From contig NZ_AWGD01000010.1 of assembly GCF_000495795.1 (NCBI RefSeq), positions 79,608 to 143,607 on the forward strand: a DNA stretch of 64,000 nt, written 5' to 3'. A model generated the notes under the pieces. It was not told where the DNA came from. It saw only the letters and a list, made by a program, of their open reading frames with translations, and did no database searches. Of the stretch, positions 52,050-61,160 are shown one piece after another. The stretch comes from Asticcacaulis sp. AC460 (GTDB taxonomy: Bacteria; Pseudomonadota; Alphaproteobacteria; Caulobacterales; Caulobacteraceae). Every line of letters begins with the position of its first letter. Position 1 is the first letter of the stretch. A program made the position numbers and the translations under genes.

Positions 52050-53741
52050 ATGCAAGACGCGTCTTATGAGTTCGACGCCATCGTTATCGGTTCCGGCGTC
52101 AGCGGCGGCTGGGCGGCCAAGGAACTGACCGAAAAGGGCATGAAGGTGCTGATGCTCGACCGGGGCTATATGGTCGAACACGGCGACTATCCCGGCGAAG
52201 GCAAGGGCGCCTGGGAGCTGCCCTTCCGGGGCCAGACCCAGAAGGCCGTGGTCGAGAGCGACTATTTCAAGGCCAAGTTCGGGGGCGCGGACGGCTCCGA
52301 CAAGACACATTATTTCAACAACGACCGGCTGAACCCCTATGCCTATGACGAAGGCAAGGACTTCCGCTGGGTCCGCCCGGCCATTGTCGGCGGCAAGTCG
52401 ATCCTGTGGGGGCGGGTGTCGCTGCGCTGGAACGCCACGGACTTCGAGGCCAACAAAAAGGACGGCAACGGCAATGACTGGCCGATCCGTTACGAAGACA
52501 TCGCGCCGTGGTACGACTATGTCGAATCCTATGCCGGGATCGCCGGCAACAAGGACGGGCTGGACGAACTGCCTGACGGCCAGTTCCAGCCGCCGCACCC
52601 GATGAACGCCGCCGAGCGCTGGGTCCAGGGCCAGTTCAAGTCGAACGTGCCGGGCCGCCACTTTATCCATAACCGCGTCGCCAACATGACCGAAGACAAG
52701 CCTGAACAGGGCCGGTCGCGTTGTCAGAGCCGCAGCCAGTGCGCGCGGGGCTGTTCCTTCGGCGCCTATTTCTCGACCCAGGCGGTGACCCTGCCGGCGG
52801 CGCGGGCCACGGGCAACCTGACCCTGGTCCCCGACGCCGTGGTGACGAGCCTCGAATATGACGAGGCGAAGAAGCGTGTCACCGGCGTGCGGGTCATCGA
52901 CGCCAATACCAAGGAAGCCAAGATCTATCGTTCGCGCATCGTGTTCCTGTGCGCCTCGACCCTGGCCTCGGTGCAGATCCTGCTGAACTCGCGCGCCGAA
53001 GGCCGCTCCGACAGCTTCGCCAACCAGAGCGGGACGCTGGGCCGCTACGTCATGGACCATATCTTCCGGGTCAGTATCTCGGGCGAAGTGCCCGGTTTCA
53101 GCGACCTGATCGAATACGGCCGCCGGCCGGGCGGTATCTATATCCCGCGTTTTCGCAACCTGCGGGCCGACCAGAAGGACGAGGTCGACTTCCTGCGCGG
53201 CTATGGCTACCAGGGCGGCGCCGGCCGCGGCCCGAAATGGCCGGAAGGATTCGGCGCCGACATGAAGCAGGAACTGCGCGAATACGGACCGTGGCGCATG
53301 GGCATGATGGCCTTTGGTGAATGCCTGCCCTATCGCGACAACACCCTGACCCTGTCGCCGACCAAGGTCGATCGCTACGGCGTGCCTTTGGCCGTGTTCA
53401 ATGTCACCTTCCACGACAACGAATACAAGATGATGGCCGACGCCAAGCAGGAAGGCATACGTATGCTGACCGCGGCGGGGCTGAAGAACGTCAAGGCCGA
53501 GCAGCGCGAGCACGTGCCGGGCGACGCCATCCACGAAATGGGCGGCGCGCGCATGGGTCACAGCCCGCAGGATTCGGTGGTCAACAAGTGGAGCCAGGCC
53601 CACGACGCGCCGAACCTGTTCATCACCGACGGCGCCCAGATGGCGTCGACTTCTTGCGTCAATCCCTCCATCACCTTCATGGCCCTGACGGCGCGCGCCG
53701 CCGACTATGCCGTGAAACAGGTCCAGGCCAACGTCATTTAA
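52050..53741 (+). CDS. GMC-type FAD sugar dehydrogenase large subunit
   Basis: This 563-residue flavoprotein has the FAD dinucleotide fold at the start (AIVIGSGVSGGWAAKELTEK) and a C-terminal active-site region HEMGGARMGHSPQDSV, then VNPSITFMALTARAADYA. Cysteines in RCQSRSQCARGCSFG resemble the Fe-S or Cys-rich segment of FAD glucose dehydrogenases. It has no signal peptide, fitting co-export with the Tat subunit. It probably oxidises a sugar or glycoside in the periplasm, possibly at C3, and passes electrons to a cytochrome c coded elsewhere. Confidence 0.9.
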   Translation: MQDASYEFDAIVIGSGVSGGWAAKELTEKGMKVLMLDRGYMVEHGDYPGEGKGAWELPFRGQTQKAVVESDYFKAKFGGADGSDKTHYFNNDRLNPYAYDEGKDFRWVRPAIVGGKSILWGRVSLRWNATDFEANKKDGNGNDWPIRYEDIAPWYDYVESYAGIAGNKDGLDELPDGQFQPPHPMNAAERWVQGQFKSNVPGRHFIHNRVANMTEDKPEQGRSRCQSRSQCARGCSFGAYFSTQAVTLPAARATGNLTLVPDAVVTSLEYDEAKKRVTGVRVIDANTKEAKIYRSRIVFLCASTLASVQILLNSRAEGRSDSFANQSGTLGRYVMDHIFRVSISGEVPGFSDLIEYGRRPGGIYIPRFRNLRADQKDEVDFLRGYGYQGGAGRGPKWPEGFGADMKQELREYGPWRMGMMAFGECLPYRDNTLTLSPTKVDRYGVPLAVFNVTFHDNEYKMMADAKQEGIRMLTAAGLKNVKAEQREHVPGDAIHEMGGARMGHSPQDSVVNKWSQAHDAPNLFITDGAQMASTSCVNPSITFMALTARAADYAVKQVQANVI

Positions 53742-53751
53742 GGATAGTGCC

Positions 53752-54564
53752 ATGAACGCCTTTACCCCTTCACGCCGCGGTTTCCTGGTGGGAGCGGCTG
53801 CGCTCGGCCTGGCCGGTGCTGCTCAAGCCCGGCCGTATCAGAATATCGGCGTGCAACTATATACCGTGCGCGATGCCTTCAACGCCGATCCTCTGGCCAC
53901 CCTGCAAAAGTTGAAGACCATCGGCTTTGCTGAGGTCGAGACCGCCGGCCTGGCCGGGCGCACAGCGAAGGAAATCCGCGGCTTCCTCGATCAGGTCGGG
54001 TTGAAGGCGGTGTCCAGCCACGTCCCGCACGACGACTGGTTCACCCGCACCGAAGCGGCTCTGGACGAGGTCGCGACTCTGGGCGGCACCTACGCCGTCC
54101 TGCCATGGTTGTCGCCGGACCGCCGTAAGGACTGGGCCAAGCTGGGCGAGCAGATGAACGGCTGGGCCGACCTCGCCAAGCCGCGCGGCATTACCGTGGC
54201 CTATCACAACCACGACTTCGAGTTCGCCAAGACGGAGAGCGGCGAACTGCCGTTCCATATTCTGCTGGAAACAACCGATCCCGCCAAGGTGGCGATCGAG
54301 CTGGACTGCTACTGGGCCAGCTTCGCCGGCCACGACCCGATCCATGTCCTGCATGAGCATGGCGATCGCATCAAGGCGCTGCACCTGAAGGACAAGAACG
54401 CGGACGGCAAGATGACGTCGGTCGGTTCGGGTGTCATCGACTATGCGAGCGTGTTAAAGCTTGGCAAGGAAAAGGGCGTGACCAACGTCTTCGTGGAACA
54501 CGATAACCCCACCGACGCCTTCGCCAGTATCAAGGCGAGCTATGACTATCTGACCAAGGCCTAG
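53752..54564 (+). CDS. Tat-exported sugar isomerase/epimerase (TIM barrel)
   Basis: This 270-residue protein has a Tat-type signal (SRRGFLVGAAALGLAGAAQA) before a xylose-isomerase-like TIM barrel: IGVQLYTVRDAFNADP, VAYHNHDFEF, IELDCYWASFAG, ALHLKDKN and VFVEHDNPTDAF supply the metal-binding Glu, Asp and His residues. It is 10 bp after the GMC gene. Export of such an isomerase with a GMC dehydrogenase suggests periplasmic keto-sugar chemistry. Confidence 0.88.
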   Translation: MNAFTPSRRGFLVGAAALGLAGAAQARPYQNIGVQLYTVRDAFNADPLATLQKLKTIGFAEVETAGLAGRTAKEIRGFLDQVGLKAVSSHVPHDDWFTRTEAALDEVATLGGTYAVLPWLSPDRRKDWAKLGEQMNGWADLAKPRGITVAYHNHDFEFAKTESGELPFHILLETTDPAKVAIELDCYWASFAGHDPIHVLHEHGDRIKALHLKDKNADGKMTSVGSGVIDYASVLKLGKEKGVTNVFVEHDNPTDAFASIKASYDYLTKA

Positions 54565-54579
54565 GTCTGCCATCCGCAT

Positions 54580-54616
54580 AAAAAACGCCCTCCGGCCAGG
54601 GAGAAGCCGAAGGGCG
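54580..54616 (-). terminator. Terminator for the minus-strand CsbD-like gene
   Basis: Read on the minus strand, CGCCCTTCGG pairs with CCGGAGGGCG (one mismatch) and is followed by six T. It lies 39 bp after the stop of the 55-residue gene and also faces the end of the dehydrogenase operon. Confidence 0.7.
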
Positions 54617-54655
54617 AGTGTGCGGGAGGATAGATACGCGTACTCAGGACAAAAC

Positions 54656-54823
54656 TTACTTTTCCGAACCCGGAACCGACGTCTTGGGCAGCTTGCCGTT
54701 GCCGATACGGCCTTCGTTGCGCAGCGCCCGGCCCTTATCGGCCATCTTGTCATTGTGAACGGCTTCGCCCAGTTCTTCCTCGGCGGCGCCAACGGTTTCC
54801 TTGATGCTCGACTTGATCGACAT
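54656..54823 (-). CDS. CsbD-like small stress protein
   Basis: This 55-residue hydrophilic protein begins MSIKSSIKETVGAAEEELGE and ends LPKTSVPGSEK. The Lys/Glu-rich helix with KETVGAAEEELG and DKGRALRNEG resembles CsbD-type general stress proteins. A good AGGAG lies 8 nt before ATG 54823, and a terminator follows. It is too short for usual gene-length limits but looks real. Confidence 0.78.
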   Translation of the reverse strand: MSIKSSIKETVGAAEEELGEAVHNDKMADKGRALRNEGRIGNGKLPKTSVPGSEK

Positions 54824-55238
54824 GGTTCATACTCCTGGTGAAAGAAGATGCCGCACGCTGTGCAGCGGCGACTGAAAACAGCCTACCAGCCCCCGCATAA
54901 GTTTGATGCGCGCAGTCCTTGCCTCGCGCGTAAAGATCGGATCAAAGCCCCTCAGAGCCGCCAACCTGTGGACAAATCCTTTATATTATAAGCTTTCGGG
55001 GCATCTTTATGCTGCCTTTATAAAATCCGCTGACGTCCACATGGCTTCCTTAAACACGATGCCCCAATCTAGCATCATCACGTCCACGGTTTCCGGCGCG
55101 GCACAGTCCGGGGCTCTTTACCGCCCCCCCTAGCCTAAGACCTCGGATTATACGCCGTGCAAGCAATCCGTGGACGTGAGCCCTTTTTCCTCCCCCGAAA
55201 AACTGACCTCCCCCTTTTGTTTGTACAGGAGATGAACC
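54824..55238. other. Intergenic region without a recognised gene
   Basis: These 415 bp separate the divergent CsbD-like and DUF883-like genes. A plus frame at 54903-55133 has no ribosome site or family resemblance and is not called. CGTCCACGG near 55081 and CCGTGGACG near 55170 face each other about 80 bp apart. Both flanking genes should have promoters here, but no motif was found. Confidence 0.6.
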
Positions 55239-55532
55239 ATGCTTTCTTCCGCGACCAAGGCCGCCGCCAACGTCACCAAAAGCCTGGCTGAAAACGACAT
55301 CCGCAACGCTGCCCGCGACACCGAAAACACCGGTCGCGACATCCTGCATAATGTCAGCGACTATGCCCAGGACGCCGGCCAGAAGGTCCGCGGCTTTGTC
55401 GACAAGACCGTCGATCAGACCCGCAGCACCACGGACAAGGTGACCCACGAAATCAAGTCCAACCCCATTCGCTCCAGCGCCATCGCGCTGGGTGCCGGTT
55501 TCATCCTCGGCGCCCTGCTGGCGCGCCGGTAA
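55239..55532 (+). CDS. DUF883/ElaB-like membrane-anchored small protein
   Basis: This 97-residue protein has a long amphipathic N-terminal helix (ATKAAANVTKSLAENDIRNA through RGFVDKTVDQ) and a C-terminal membrane segment SSAIALGAGFILGALLARR. This layout is that of ElaB/YqjD (DUF883) proteins, which sit in the inner membrane and may bind ribosomes in stationary phase. AGGAG lies 7 nt before ATG. A strong hairpin terminator follows. Confidence 0.78.
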   Translation: MLSSATKAAANVTKSLAENDIRNAARDTENTGRDILHNVSDYAQDAGQKVRGFVDKTVDQTRSTTDKVTHEIKSNPIRSSAIALGAGFILGALLARR

Positions 55533-55585
55533 TCTTTTAAGTTCGCATCGGGTCATCAGGCCCCCCCGAGTGATAACCCGATGCC

Positions 55586-55632
55586 GGAGCGGAGTATGGT
55601 GTCCTGGCCATGCTCCGCTCCCGAATTTTCTT
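55586..55632 (+). terminator. Rho-independent terminator after the DUF883-like gene
   Basis: GGAGCGGAGTATGG (55586-55599) pairs with CCATGCTCCGCTCC (55608-55621), 13 of 14 with one G-U in RNA, around an 8-nt loop and followed by a T-rich tail. A second 8-bp hairpin (CATCGGGT/ACCCGATG) lies just upstream. Confidence 0.8.
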
Positions 55633-55653
55633 AAATCCCATTGAGAGAACACG

Positions 55654-56067
55654 ATGTCGGTCATTATGCGGCTTCTGGATCTGCTTTCGGCCAGCCATAA
55701 ACTGAAAGATTCCAAACCGTACGTGATGCGCGCCCTGGCCGGCATGGCCATTTTCGTGACGCTCAGCGTGTTTGCCGCCCTGATGACCGCGCTTCTGATT
55801 GCCTCGCTCATGTGGCTGATCTATGCCGAAATGCTGGCCGCCGGCGTCGGCAGCGCCATCGCCGGAACCCTGGTCGCCGGTCTCAGCCTGATCACCATCG
55901 GCCTTACCGCCTTTGCAGCCCTTCGCACCTGGGCCGCCGTTCGCGCCGATATCGACCTGGTGTTCAATGCCCAGACGCCCATGGTTGGTAAGGTCGCCGA
56001 CAGCGTTACCAGCGTCGCCGGGGCGTTCATCAACGGCCTTCGCCGACGCCAGCCTGAAAAAGCGTAG
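55654..56067 (+). CDS. Small membrane protein, holin-like (phage-holin superfamily type)
   Basis: This 137-residue protein has two or three membrane helices (ALAGMAIFVTLSVFAALMTA and VGSAIAGTLVAGLSLITIGL) and a basic C-terminal tail (NGLRRRQPEKA). Such two-helix proteins are commonly coded beside DUF883 genes and are loosely assigned to a holin superfamily; no lysis role is implied. It probably belongs to the envelope-stress set here. Confidence 0.75.
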   Translation: MSVIMRLLDLLSASHKLKDSKPYVMRALAGMAIFVTLSVFAALMTALLIASLMWLIYAEMLAAGVGSAIAGTLVAGLSLITIGLTAFAALRTWAAVRADIDLVFNAQTPMVGKVADSVTSVAGAFINGLRRRQPEKA

Positions 56068-56184
56068 ACTTTACAAGGTTTTTATTTTCAAATCGGCTCA
56101 GCTTATTGTCCGTTTACAGCCCTGCCGATAGGGTGCAGGGTGGCTGCGTGACGCCGCAATCACGAAAAGCTGGCCGGACCAATC

Positions 56185-58047
56185 ATGCGCTTGCCCTGGG
56201 GAATTACCGTCAAAGAGGTCTATCTGGCCTTCTTCGCCGTGATCGCCATTGCCCTTTGCGGTTTCATCATGGTCATCTACGGCCAGTACGAGCGCGTGCA
56301 GCAGTCTCAGAAATACACCATCTATCAGTATGAAAATATCCGCCAGAGCCGGATGATCCTGAGCGATGTCATCGACATGGAAACCGGCGTGCGCGGCTTC
56401 GTCATGTCCGGCCAGCCGCGCTTCCTCGAGCCCTATGACAAGGCCAATGCCCGGCTGCGCGATGAGATTTTCGCCCTGCGCAACCAGACCTATTACGAAT
56501 CCAACTCGTTTGCCGAGACCAATGCCTGGCTGGAACAGATCGAAGCCATCCAGACCCTGCTGGCCAAACAGGTCACGCGGGTGAAGGCCCAGGGCCGCAG
56601 CGCCATATCGTCCGCCGAGATGGAGCAGGAGGTCCAGCAGATGGACCGCCTGCGCACCACGGTCGAGGCCGCGGTCGACAAGCGCCTGGTCCTGTTGCGC
56701 CAGCAGGTCGAGCTGGTCGACCGGCAGCGCAACAACTTCCTCTATATCCTGATCTTCGGCGCGGTCCTGGGGGTCGGCATCCTGCTGGCCGGCACGGTGC
56801 TGATCATCCGGCTGGAAAGCGAAAAGGAAAAGGCCGAGGACGAGAATCGGCGCTCCGAATCGCGCTTCCTGGCCGTCATGAACGGGGTCAATGACGGCCT
56901 CTACGAACTCAACTTCGTCAACGACTCGATGTTCATGTCCAGGGAATTCAAGGCCATGCTGGGCTACGACGAGGACGAGCTGGAAGAGACGGCCGAAACC
57001 GCCATCAATCTGATCCACCCCGACGATGTCGAAGGTTCCCTGGAGGTTCGGCGCGACTACATCACCAAGAAGACGCCCTTCTACAGTAACGTGTTCCGCA
57101 TGAAGCACAAGGACGGCACCTGGCGCTGGATCCTGTCGCGCGGCATCGGCACCTGGGACAAGTTCGGCCAGATCCGCAGCCTGATCGGCACCCACACCGA
57201 CATCAGCGAGCAGAAGGCGCGCGAAGAGGACCTGCGCCAGCTCAATGCCGATATGGAAGCCTTCACCTATATCACCTCGCACGACATGCGCTCGCCCCTG
57301 GTCAATCTGAAGGGGTTCTCGCACGAGCTGGCCATCGCCGTGCACGAGGTTAACGAGCTGCTGGAGCCCAAGAAAGACCAGATCGGCGCGCCAACCTGGG
57401 CCAAGCTGGAGACCATCCTCAAGCACGACGTCCCCGAAGCGCTGGGCTTTATCGGCAATGCCGTCGACCGCATGGACACCCTGACGACGGCCATCCTGGA
57501 CCTGTCGCGCATCGGCAAGTACGTCTACCATGACGAAAGGGTCAATGCCCGGGACGTCGTCGACACCTGCCTGGGTGCCCAGAGCTACGAGATTACGAAC
57601 AAGGGTGTCGAGGTCAAGGTCGGCGCCCTGCCCGAAATCGTCACCGACCGCTCGGCCCTGGAACAGATTTTTTCCAACCTAATCGACAATGCGGTCAAGT
57701 ATCTGCGCTCAGACGAGCCCGGTCATATCGAGATTACCTGCCACGAGACCGGCCGCGACTACATTTTCTCGGTCCGCGACAATGGCCGCGGCATTGCCCC
57801 GGAAGACAGTGACCGTGTGTTCAACATCTTTCGCCGCGCACGTAATACCGGCGATGTCCGGGGCTTGGGCATCGGCATGGCCTTCGTCAAGGCGTCGTTG
57901 CGGCGGATGTCCGGCGCCATCTGGTTCGAATCGGCGCTGAACCGCGGCACCACCTTCTATTTCAGCCTGCCCAAGAAGACGCTTGAGATCGCCCGCCCGC
58001 CGGCGGAGGCACGTAAAGCGGCCGGGACGAAAGGCGGCCGCGGATGA
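56185..58047 (+). CDS. CHASE3-PAS sensor histidine kinase
   Basis: This 620-residue kinase has a transmembrane helix near 12-32, a periplasmic CHASE3 domain (~40-180, with SDVIDMETGVRGFVMSGQ), a second membrane helix near 188-208, a PAS domain with PAC motif (~225-340), a HisKA domain with the phospho-His near 366 in TSHDMRSPLVNLKGF, and an ATPase domain with NLIDNAVKYL, DNGRGI and GLGIGMAFVK. The kinase part resembles those of phytochrome kinases. Its stop overlaps the next gene's ATG by 4 nt, so it is coupled to the receiver protein. Confidence 0.93.
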   Translation: MRLPWGITVKEVYLAFFAVIAIALCGFIMVIYGQYERVQQSQKYTIYQYENIRQSRMILSDVIDMETGVRGFVMSGQPRFLEPYDKANARLRDEIFALRNQTYYESNSFAETNAWLEQIEAIQTLLAKQVTRVKAQGRSAISSAEMEQEVQQMDRLRTTVEAAVDKRLVLLRQQVELVDRQRNNFLYILIFGAVLGVGILLAGTVLIIRLESEKEKAEDENRRSESRFLAVMNGVNDGLYELNFVNDSMFMSREFKAMLGYDEDELEETAETAINLIHPDDVEGSLEVRRDYITKKTPFYSNVFRMKHKDGTWRWILSRGIGTWDKFGQIRSLIGTHTDISEQKAREEDLRQLNADMEAFTYITSHDMRSPLVNLKGFSHELAIAVHEVNELLEPKKDQIGAPTWAKLETILKHDVPEALGFIGNAVDRMDTLTTAILDLSRIGKYVYHDERVNARDVVDTCLGAQSYEITNKGVEVKVGALPEIVTDRSALEQIFSNLIDNAVKYLRSDEPGHIEITCHETGRDYIFSVRDNGRGIAPEDSDRVFNIFRRARNTGDVRGLGIGMAFVKASLRRMSGAIWFESALNRGTTFYFSLPKKTLEIARPPAEARKAAGTKGGRG

Positions 58048-58502
58048 TCGAGCCCTACGCTGCGCCCTTTACCGTGGTGATGGTCGAGGACGATCCCGGC
58101 CACGCCGCCCTGATCCGCCGCAACCTGCAACGCGGCGGCGTGATCAATCCGATCACTCTGCTGAGCACCGGCACCCAGGCGATCGACTATTTCTTCCCCG
58201 AATCAGGCGCCCCGCAGGATCACGCGGACACCGTGCTGATGCTGGACCTGAACCTGCCCGATATCGACGGATTCGAAATTCTTCGCCGGCTGAAGGGTGA
58301 TGAGCGGACAAAGATGATCCCCGTGGTGGTGCTGACCACCACAGACCACCCGAAAGATATTGACCGGTGCTACGCTTTGGGGTGCAATGCGTTTATGACC
58401 AAGCCGGTCGGCTACGAAGCCTTCTCGGAAGCGATCCGTAAACTGGGCTTGACGCTGACCGTCGTACGCGTACCCCACATCTCCGACGACCAACATGCCT
58501 GA
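58044..58502 (+). CDS. Single-domain response regulator (Rcp1-like)
   Basis: This 152-residue receiver has the acidic pocket VVMVEDDPGHAAL, phospho-Asp in VLMLDLNLPDIDGFEIL, Thr in VVLTTTDHP and Lys in FMTKPVGYE. There is no output domain. The type is the usual partner of phytochrome-like kinases, matching the upstream kinase. It overlaps the kinase by 4 nt and the hybrid kinase by 8 nt. Confidence 0.93.
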   Translation: MIEPYAAPFTVVMVEDDPGHAALIRRNLQRGGVINPITLLSTGTQAIDYFFPESGAPQDHADTVLMLDLNLPDIDGFEILRRLKGDERTKMIPVVVLTTTDHPKDIDRCYALGCNAFMTKPVGYEAFSEAIRKLGLTLTVVRVPHISDDQHA

Positions 58503-60105
58503 TACCACCAACACCACGGGACGTGCCACGACGCACCACGCCATGCACCGCATCCTCTATGTCGAGGACGATGCAGCGCTGGCGCGTCTGTTGCAGCGGC
58601 GGATGGAGCGCGCCGGCCTGACCGTCGACACCGTTGAAACCGCTGAGGCCGGGCTGGAGGCGCTGAAGGCCGCCAGCTATGACCTCGTCCTGGTCGACTA
58701 CAACCTGCCGGGCATGAACGGGCTGGAGCTGCTGGACCACCTGGGCCGGATGCCGCAACCGCCGCCGGCCGTTATCCTGACCACGGGCGGCGATGAACGC
58801 ATCGCCCTGGAAGCCTTGGAAAAGGGCGCCGCCGACTACGCGGTCAAGGACGTCAACCAGACCTATCTCGACCTGCTGCCGGCCATCATGACCTCGGCCT
58901 TCACCAAGGAGCGGTTGCTGCGCGAGAATGCCCAGCAGCGCGACGAGCTGCAGCACGCCAAGGAGCGCGCCGAGGCCGCCAGCCAGGCCAAGAGCCGCTT
59001 CCTGGCGACCATGAGCCACGAAATCCGCACGCCGATGAACGTGGTCACCGGCCTGGCCAGCGTGCTGGCCAAGTCACCGCTGAACGACGAGCAGAAGAAG
59101 ATCGTCGATACCCTGCGCACCAATGCCGACCTGCTGCTCAAGCTGATCAACGACCTGCTCGACATCAGCCGCATCGAAGACGACCATATCGACCTGGAGC
59201 AACTGCCGTTCGAGGTCGCCGCCATCCTGCGCGACATCCGGGTGATGTTCGAACAGGACATCGCGCGCAAGGGGCTGAGCCTGCAGCTGGAGGACAAGTC
59301 GCACGGCGCCGTGGCGCTGGGTGACCGGACGCGGCTGCAACAGGTCCTGATGAACCTGGTCAGCAACGCACTGAAGTTCACCGATTCGGGCGAGATCACC
59401 CTGCGCGCCGAAACCACGCCTGACGGCGACGACCATCTGATCCTGCATATGAGCGTCAGCGATTCCGGCATCGGCATCGAACGCGAGAAGCTGCCGCTGA
59501 TTTTCGAGAAGTTCACCCAGGCCGATGAGACCATTACCCGGCGCTATGGCGGTTCGGGCCTGGGCCTGTCGATCGCCCGCTCGCTGGTCGAGCTGATGGG
59601 CGGCGATATCCGCGTCGAAAGCCGCCCTGGCGAAGGTTCGGTCTTCCACGTCACCCTGCGCCTGCAGCGCGGCTATGCCCGTGAAACCATCGACGAGCCG
59701 GAAGCTCCGCGCCGCCGGCCGCTGGAGGGCGAAGCCAAGCCGATGGTGCTGATCGTCGAGGACTATGCACCCAACATCATGGTGCTGTCGCTGATGCTGG
59801 AGGAGCTGGGCTATGATGCCCTGGCGGCGGCATCGGGCGTCGAAGCCATCCACATGGTGCGCGAGCGCGACGATCCTTTCCATGCCATCCTGATGGACGT
59901 GCAGATGCACGGCATGGACGGTCTGGAGACCACCGGCTGCATCCGCGAGCTGGAGGACGAAGACGCGCGCAACATCATCATCGGGGTGACGGCCCATGCT
60001 TTGGCCGGCGACCGCGAACGCTGCCTGGCGGCGGGGATGGACGACTATATATCAAAGCCGGTCCTGCCCGATATACTGGCGATGAAACTGGGCCAGATCC
60101 GGTAG
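58495..60105 (+). CDS. Receiver-histidine kinase-receiver hybrid
   Basis: This 536-residue soluble protein has an N-terminal receiver ([31 protein letters not shown]), a coiled linker, a HisKA domain ([16 protein letters not shown]), an ATPase domain ([33 protein letters not shown]) and a C-terminal receiver ([35 protein letters not shown]). No membrane segment is present. It completes a three-gene signalling operon in which phosphate could pass from the CHASE3 kinase to the receivers. The start may instead be ATG 58543, since the first 16 residues are not conserved. Confidence 0.93.
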   Translation: MPDTTNTTGRATTHHAMHRILYVEDDAALARLLQRRMERAGLTVDTVETAEAGLEALKAASYDLVLVDYNLPGMNGLELLDHLGRMPQPPPAVILTTGGDERIALEALEKGAADYAVKDVNQTYLDLLPAIMTSAFTKERLLRENAQQRDELQHAKERAEAASQAKSRFLATMSHEIRTPMNVVTGLASVLAKSPLNDEQKKIVDTLRTNADLLLKLINDLLDISRIEDDHIDLEQLPFEVAAILRDIRVMFEQDIARKGLSLQLEDKSHGAVALGDRTRLQQVLMNLVSNALKFTDSGEITLRAETTPDGDDHLILHMSVSDSGIGIEREKLPLIFEKFTQADETITRRYGGSGLGLSIARSLVELMGGDIRVESRPGEGSVFHVTLRLQRGYARETIDEPEAPRRRPLEGEAKPMVLIVEDYAPNIMVLSLMLEELGYDALAAASGVEAIHMVRERDDPFHAILMDVQMHGMDGLETTGCIRELEDEDARNIIIGVTAHALAGDRERCLAAGMDDYISKPVLPDILAMKLGQIR

Positions 60106-60114
60106 GGCAAGAAA

Positions 60115-60431
60115 CGGAATTCCGATAGCCGAATCTCCCGCGCGAAGCGCCTTGATGGCTTGATGGTTCAAGTGATGCCCTGGCGTATCTTCACCCGGAA
60201 TTCCGTGACTTCCGTGCACGCCGCCACAGGCGGCGCTTCAGTGTTTTCCGTGTTCCTCTTAAAAGCTTCCGGCTTACCTGAGGCTTTTAAGAAGAACACG
60301 GAAAACACAGAGGCCGCTGCGCGGCGACACTGAAAACACGGAAATTCAGGACAACCGACATCTTTCAGGGCAGGTAATGTCTGTCAGGCAGTAAGGCGCT
60401 TCGCGCGGGATGTGCGGCACCCGGAATTCCG
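60115..60431. repeat. Nested inverted-repeat element in a 490-bp gene-free gap
   Basis: The gap from 60106 to 60595 holds no credible gene. The outer arms CCCGCGCGAAGCGCCTT (60137-60153) and AAGGCGCTTCGCGCGGG (60393-60409) are perfect complements, flanked by CGGAATTCCG at 60115 and at 60422. Inside, 26-bp arms at 60241-60266 and 60283-60308 match in 25 of 26 positions (CAGTGTTTTCCGTG type), and GAAAACACGGAA recurs at 60333. The whole can fold as one long branched stem. Confidence 0.85.
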
Positions 60432-60595
60432 CTTCTTTCCGTTCCTGTCTGTGCGTTCCGTCGCTTGATTCTACGGACCTGTCCGAACCTTACCGGCTCC
60501 TTACGGGGCCGAAGCGGCTTCGGCACTGCGCACTTGCAAGCGTTGGAATAACGTCACCTCAACCGGGGCGTACATAGCCCCCTAAGAAGGAGGCG

Positions 60596-61147
60596 ATGAA
60601 CGCCATGGCCGATCAAACCGACCAAAACCTGAACGCCGCTGCCCCCGCGACGTCCCATCTCGAAGAGGTGGAAAAGGTCTCGCGCGACCTGCGCAAGCTG
60701 CTTGATGGCTGCGAAGGCGCCCGCCTGAAGGCCGACGTCAAGGCCCAGATCGAAAGCCTTACCGCGTGGACCGACACCTATCTCGACGGTCTCAACGCCG
60801 TCCAGAAACTGACCGAAAACGGCCTCGGCACCCTGCATGACGCCCAGAAGGAACTGGCGCTGTGCCTGGAAGAATATCTCCGCCTGGAAGATGAAGGCGG
60901 CAATCCCGCCACCAAGGACCAGCAGCACCGCACCGACGAGGTCTCCCGGGCGCTGCGCCGCATCAACATGCTGATCCCGGCCTTCGACTCGACATTCGCC
61001 GATCCCGGCCAGCCGGCGCCCGATCCGGTGCCGGAACCGGCCCAGCCCGAAGTGCCGTCGCAACCTGACCAGCCGGAAACCTCTCCGGACCTGCAACCCG
61101 ATATTCCCCCCGTCACACAACCCGAAATGCGCAGTAACGCTGCCTGA
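60596..61147 (+). CDS. Hypothetical protein with helical N-terminus and proline-rich tail
   Basis: This 183-residue protein (180 if ATG 60605 is used) has a helical part (ATSHLEEVEKVSRDLRKLLD through LCLEEYLRLEDEGG) and a long tail rich in Pro, Glu and Gln (PDPVPEPAQPEVPSQPDQPE). No signal peptide or membrane segment is present. AAGGAGG is just upstream: 2 nt from the first ATG, 11 nt from the second, which favours the second or leaves it open. It is first of four closely spaced small genes. Confidence 0.72.
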   Translation: MNAMADQTDQNLNAAAPATSHLEEVEKVSRDLRKLLDGCEGARLKADVKAQIESLTAWTDTYLDGLNAVQKLTENGLGTLHDAQKELALCLEEYLRLEDEGGNPATKDQQHRTDEVSRALRRINMLIPAFDSTFADPGQPAPDPVPEPAQPEVPSQPDQPETSPDLQPDIPPVTQPEMRSNAA

Positions 61148-61160
61148 TGTGAGGACCGCT

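Noticed and set aside
51891..53753. 620-residue minus-strand frame opposite the GMC dehydrogenase
   Set aside because: It is an antisense shadow of a recognised flavoprotein and has no family features.
54903..55133. 76-residue plus frame in the gap before the DUF883-like gene
   Set aside because: It has no ribosome site, no recognisable sequence, and a composition unlike its neighbours.
55654..56067. Holin-like gene taken as evidence of a prophage
   Set aside because: No other phage gene is nearby, and such two-helix proteins are common chromosomal companions of DUF883 genes.
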